A DNA stretch of 64,000 nucleotides, from the NCBI RefSeq assembly GCF_001939065.1, contig NZ_MPSZ01000006.1, positions 1 to 64,000 on the forward strand. The letters are read 5' to 3'. This DNA is from Exiguobacterium indicum HHS 31. GTDB lineage: Bacteria; Bacillota; Bacilli; Exiguobacteriales; Exiguobacteriaceae. Shown one piece after another: positions 61,044-64,000 of this stretch. A program made the position numbers and the translations under genes. The stretch's first letter is position 1; each line of letters begins with the position of its first letter. The notes under the pieces are model-generated. The model was given only the letters and a program-made list of their open reading frames with translations. It had not been told where the DNA came from and did no database searches.

Positions 61044-62387
61044 TTAGCGCGTCACGTATATCTGCTTCGTTGTTTTCCCGTATTGGTTCTCAGAAGAGAT
61101 AGTGATCTTTGTGCCACGCTTTGCTTTGGGAATTGAAAATGTATAGCGACCCGTTTGATTCGCTTTTTGTGTATACGTCCGCTGATTGATTGTTACTCGC
61201 ACTGTAGCATTCTTCTCCGTCGTTCCGCTGACCTGTCGCGCTCCGGCTTTCACCGGATTGATTTGTAAGACTGGGAACAGGTGACTCGCTGTCATCCGGA
61301 AATGATAGTATCCGCTGTAGTACGTACTCCCAATCCGGAAGTAGTAGGTGCCTTTCGGAAGTTCGAGACTGTCCATCCATCTCCCTGGTGTCTTTTCACT
61401 TCCGCTCAGACTCCTATAATAGAGCGACTTGTTCATCGGATCCGTCCATTCAATCGTCATGGACGGATCGATCATCGTTGAGACGTCGAACGTCACCTGA
61501 CTCTTTTTCGGCAGCGTCACGCGATAGTAATCGTGATGATCCTGCCACGTCAGCAGACCACTGTAGTCTTGCGCAAACAATAGACGTGTTGCTTCGAGCA
61601 CTCCGTCATTCGGTTCCTGTTCATTCGTCGTTACCGGTTGCATCGCTGCCTGTACCTGATAACGACCGGTTTGTGTACTCGTCCGTGACAAGGTCAGGAA
61701 GTAAGTCCCCTCTTCTACATAAACCGTTCGACGGAATTTTCCCGGCGACTTCTCTTCACTGACGAGATAGCTTGAGAAGACGTTCTCGTTTAAACTGTCC
61801 GTCAGACTGATCGTTGCATTGCCGCGCAGGTATGTATCGATGGCTAGTGATAGCTTGCCGTTTTTTGGAACGTTCACTTGATAGATGTCTTTTTCATCTT
61901 GAGCAGACAGCATTCCACGGACCGCTTGCTGAAACGGTAAGACTTGCGCTTCTAGCGTACCGTTGTTCGGTTCCTGATCATCCGTCGTGACGGTCTCTGC
62001 TGTCGCACGAAGCGTGTAGGCTGCCGGTCGCTTACTTAAAATGTATTCCGATACGACGAGACGGTAGTTGCCCGGCTCCACGTATTCAGACAGGACAGCT
62101 TGTGCCGGTCTGACGCCGTCACTCGTTAAACTCTGATAGAGAACTTGTTTACCACGTTCATTCTGTAAGGTCACACGTGTATTTTCACCGAACCCACTGA
62201 TGTCGACAGTCAACTTACTCGGACGCGTCACGGTGACATCGTACTTCGCTGACTCGTTGGCCTTTAGTACACCAGATACCGGTTGATCCCATACGAGTGG
62301 ACCGTCCGCTTCGACCGCACCACCTGACCAGATCATCAGTAGTAAGCTCAGCACACTCGCTCGCCCGATCATACGTATTCTATTCAT
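61044..62387 (-). CDS. Secreted protein with three PPC-type domains and a C-terminal Ig-like domain
   Basis: 447 residues from the ATG after GAGGAG. Signal peptide (about 1-27), then three tandem beta-jellyroll domains of the bacterial pre-peptidase C-terminal type, the second and third announced by EPNNGTLEA and EPNDGVLEA and each with D-x-Y-x-V and the G-x-Y-x-L/F strand (EPGNYRLVVS, EEGTYFLTLS, PKGTYYFRIG). The last 65 residues form a Big6-like domain (VSGTTEKNATVRVTINQRTY). No enzyme domain is present, so it is probably a binding or structural surface protein. Confidence 0.75.
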   Translation of the reverse strand: MNRIRMIGRASVLSLLLMIWSGGAVEADGPLVWDQPVSGVLKANESAKYDVTVTRPSKLTVDISGFGENTRVTLQNERGKQVLYQSLTSDGVRPAQAVLSEYVEPGNYRLVVSEYILSKRPAAYTLRATAETVTTDDQEPNNGTLEAQVLPFQQAVRGMLSAQDEKDIYQVNVPKNGKLSLAIDTYLRGNATISLTDSLNENVFSSYLVSEEKSPGKFRRTVYVEEGTYFLTLSRTSTQTGRYQVQAAMQPVTTNEQEPNDGVLEATRLLFAQDYSGLLTWQDHHDYYRVTLPKKSQVTFDVSTMIDPSMTIEWTDPMNKSLYYRSLSGSEKTPGRWMDSLELPKGTYYFRIGSTYYSGYYHFRMTASHLFPVLQINPVKAGARQVSGTTEKNATVRVTINQRTYTQKANQTGRYTFSIPKAKRGTKITISSENQYGKTTKQIYVTR

Positions 62388-62503
62388 CGCCTTCACTCCT
62401 CGTTTTTAGGTCATGCCTTCCTCAGTATACGAAACGGACCGATAAAGGAGATTTGTTCTTTTCAGGAGAATGGGAACCGGTTCTTAAAAATCAGCGTTAA
62501 CAA

Positions 62504-62533
62504 AAAAAGAAAGCCACGCAGGCTTTCTTTTTA
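62504..62533. terminator. Bidirectional hairpin between the PPC protein and its right neighbour
   Basis: AAGAAAGCC pairs with GGCTTTCTT, with A and T runs on both sides. It ends transcription from the gene at 62618. Confidence 0.75.
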
Positions 62534-62617
62534 AAGTCGATTTGCTAGTATTCGCCTGACCACAGCGTTCTTCTCTGACGAGTCAGCTACCTTACAATAG
62601 ACCCTTTCTTATAAAAC

Positions 62618-63025
62618 TCACGGTAGAGCATACATCGACTTTTCCAGTGCTTCAAGAAATGGACGCTCCGCAAAGGCATGACTCCGTTCTGCTGTGACGA
62701 CGATCGTCTCCTTCTCGCGTTTAAAACGAACCGGTAGCCCTTCCGCAATCCAGTCGAGCTGGGCTTGCATCTTTTGGCGGATGCTGCCTCCCTTGCGTTC
62801 CGCTTCCATGAACTGACGTATGTACTGCAAGACATAGCCGAATCCGAACTCGATCGGAATTCGGAGTTCCGTTCCCCGTTGACGGATCCGGATCAGCCCT
62901 GCCCCGTAATGGACGGCACGTTCCCACTCTTCGTTCTGTCGTTGATTCCATCCGGGATATAACACGTGTGCCTCGAGCGCTCCTTTGGGACCGCTCGGTT
63001 GAACTGCGAAATAATCGATTTGCAT
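62618..63025 (-). CDS. Hypothetical cytosolic protein (135 aa)
   Basis: Starts MQIDYFAVQPSGPKGALEAH after a GAGG site; an ATG six codons upstream is less well placed. It is mixed alpha/beta with no signal peptide or membrane helix, and rich in R and E. I do not recognise a family. It lies between a secreted-protein gene and the UDP-glucose dehydrogenase gene, which has its own terminator, so an operon with that gene is unlikely. Confidence 0.5.
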   Translation of the reverse strand: MQIDYFAVQPSGPKGALEAHVLYPGWNQRQNEEWERAVHYGAGLIRIRQRGTELRIPIEFGFGYVLQYIRQFMEAERKGGSIRQKMQAQLDWIAEGLPVRFKREKETIVVTAERSHAFAERPFLEALEKSMYALP

Positions 63026-63046
63026 GTCGCCTCGTCCTTTCATCTA

Positions 63047-63084
63047 TCAAAATAGGGATGACACCATGACTGGTCTCATCCCTA
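63047..63084 (-). terminator. Terminator of the UDP-glucose dehydrogenase gene
   Basis: TAGGGATGA pairs with TCATCCCTA; four T residues follow on the minus strand. Confidence 0.75.
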
Positions 63085-63098
63085 ATGACAGGTCGCAC

Positions 63099-64000
63099 TT
63101 AGCGTTTGTTCGAAAATTCTTTTCCCGGACGTCCGATTGCTTCATAGGCGACGCCTGCTGGGGCATCAACGTACTGCCAACAGTTCCGTCCGTCGATCAA
63201 GCGTGGCGTCTGCATGACGCGCGTCAACAGTTCCGGCGCCATCGTCTTCATCTCCGGCCACTCCGTCATGATGACGGCGACGTCCGCTCCGCGTAACGCT
63301 TCTTCAAGCGTTGACTTTTGGTCAAGCAATGTCCGCGCTGCCGGGTCATACCCAGCAACGACGACACCAAGTTGCTCGAGTCGTTCCGCGAGGCGCAAAG
63401 CCGGTGCGTCCCGTAAATCGTCCGTGCCCGGCTTAAAAGCAAGCCCGAGCAGCGCGACACGCATCCCCCGCTCTGGACGGACCTTCGCGAGGACGTAATC
63501 GAGCTGGGCTTCGTTCGTCCGGTCAGCTGCTTCGATGACGTGCAGCGTCGTCTCGTGCGTTCGCGCAAGCGTCGTCAATGCGGCGATGTCTTTCGGGAAA
63601 CAAGACCCACCGTAACCGGCACCTGCTCGTAAGAAAGCAGAACCGATCCGAGGATCGAGTCCGATCCCGTGGGCGACTTCCGTCACGTCGGCACCGACTG
63701 CATCCGCAAGCCGGGCGATCTCGTTAATGAAACTGATTTTGACGGCGAGGAAACTGTTCGCCGCATATTTCGTCAACTCCGCTGTCGTTGAATCAACGAC
63801 GACGACCGGAGCTGTCGTTTGAAATAACTGCTCGACCGTTTTTGCAAAAGTGGCATCCGTCGTCCCGATGATTAGACGGCTCGGCTGACGGTTGTCCGCG
63901 AGGGCCGTTCCTTCACGCAGGAACTCCGGCACCATCGCGAAGCGTAACGTCGGGTGCTCGTCTTGCAGGCGGGCCGTTGTTCCCGGTGGTACCGTCGACT
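63099..64000 (-). CDS. ugd: UDP-glucose 6-dehydrogenase, C-terminal 300 residues (cut by window edge)
   Basis: The frame enters from the right edge with STVPPGTTARLQDEHPTLRF and runs to the stop at 63099. The NAD-linked oxidation of UDP-glucose to UDP-glucuronate is shown by the catalytic cysteine motif GAGYGGSCFPKD, the central-domain helix KYAANSFLAVKISFINEIA and the C-terminal GLAFKPGTDDLRDAPA. The N-terminal Rossmann domain is outside the window. It supplies uronic acid for teichuronic acid or other surface glycans, using UDP-glucose from GalU. Confidence 0.93.
   Translation of the reverse strand, partial: STVPPGTTARLQDEHPTLRFAMVPEFLREGTALADNRQPSRLIIGTTDATFAKTVEQLFQTTAPVVVVDSTTAELTKYAANSFLAVKISFINEIARLADAVGADVTEVAHGIGLDPRIGSAFLRAGAGYGGSCFPKDIAALTTLARTHETTLHVIEAADRTNEAQLDYVLAKVRPERGMRVALLGLAFKPGTDDLRDAPALRLAERLEQLGVVVAGYDPAARTLLDQKSTLEEALRGADVAVIMTEWPEMKTMAPELLTRVMQTPRLIDGRNCWQYVDAPAGVAYEAIGRPGKEFSNKR

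Noticed and set aside
1-64000. tRNA, rRNA, replication origin or CRISPR array
   Set aside because: Reading by eye showed no cloverleaf, ribosomal conserved blocks, DnaA-box cluster or repeat-spacer pattern; a tRNAscan or CRISPR search could still find weak cases.

Overview
The window looks like chromosomal DNA of a low-to-mid GC Gram-positive (Bacillota). The best fit, by inference, is Exiguobacterium or a close relative. It carries a TagGH wall teichoic acid exporter, strong AGGAGG-type ribosome sites, an abundant S-layer-like protein built on a recurring surface module, and a Gram-positive type Pel polysaccharide locus. No rRNA, tRNA or CRISPR array was seen.

Layout. 1-9 kb: end of a secreted protein, LOG family protein, tagH/tagG, a secreted 5'-nucleotidase, a degenerate M48-like/ankyrin membrane protein, a fatty acid desaturase and a MITE-like element. 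9-24 kb: envelope polysaccharide genes, namely a degenerate PHP (CpsB/YwqE) phosphatase, an SH3b-like membrane protein, galE, the minus-strand pelD-E-A(deacetylase)-F-G operon, a divergent GH114 hydrolase behind a c-di-GMP-I riboswitch, a membrane diguanylate cyclase with a palindromic operator, galU and a TagE-like glycosyltransferase. 24-31 kb: a Rieske oxidoreductase, then a sugar-phosphate sensing and uptake module (response regulator, histidine kinase, unknown membrane protein, HptA-like binding protein, UhpT-like transporter) with a 22-bp-phased direct repeat and a cre site. 31-36 kb: an MHYT-GGDEF-EAL protein, then a split IS30 relic enclosing an AT-rich island with a creatininase-fold gene and a decayed TIR-like (PF10137-type) gene.

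36-41 kb holds the most unusual locus. A secreted propeller/Ig/C-module protein diverges from a sigma-like factor plus tyrosine recombinase operon, with a second tyrosine recombinase convergent. The ~330-bp divergent spacer contains two oppositely oriented recombinase-type core sites 149 bp apart. The rightward promoter spans one site, so its -35 lies inside and its -10 at the edge: a candidate invertible promoter switch.

41-62 kb is a surface-protein region: two giant aBig-like repeat proteins (4 versus 9 long repeats), two more propeller/Ig/C-module paralogues, the S-layer-like protein, a PPC-domain protein, small membrane proteins and three pseudogenes. Two of these are broken only by in-frame stops. 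The window ends inside a UDP-glucose dehydrogenase gene.

How it fits together: GalU, GalE and Ugd make UDP-sugars, TagGH and the TagE-like enzyme build and decorate teichoic acid, and Pel makes a galactosamine-rich matrix. c-di-GMP appears to control Pel at three levels: PelD keeps an RxxD site, the riboswitch sits ahead of the Pel-type hydrolase, and a cyclase and a likely phosphodiesterase are encoded nearby.
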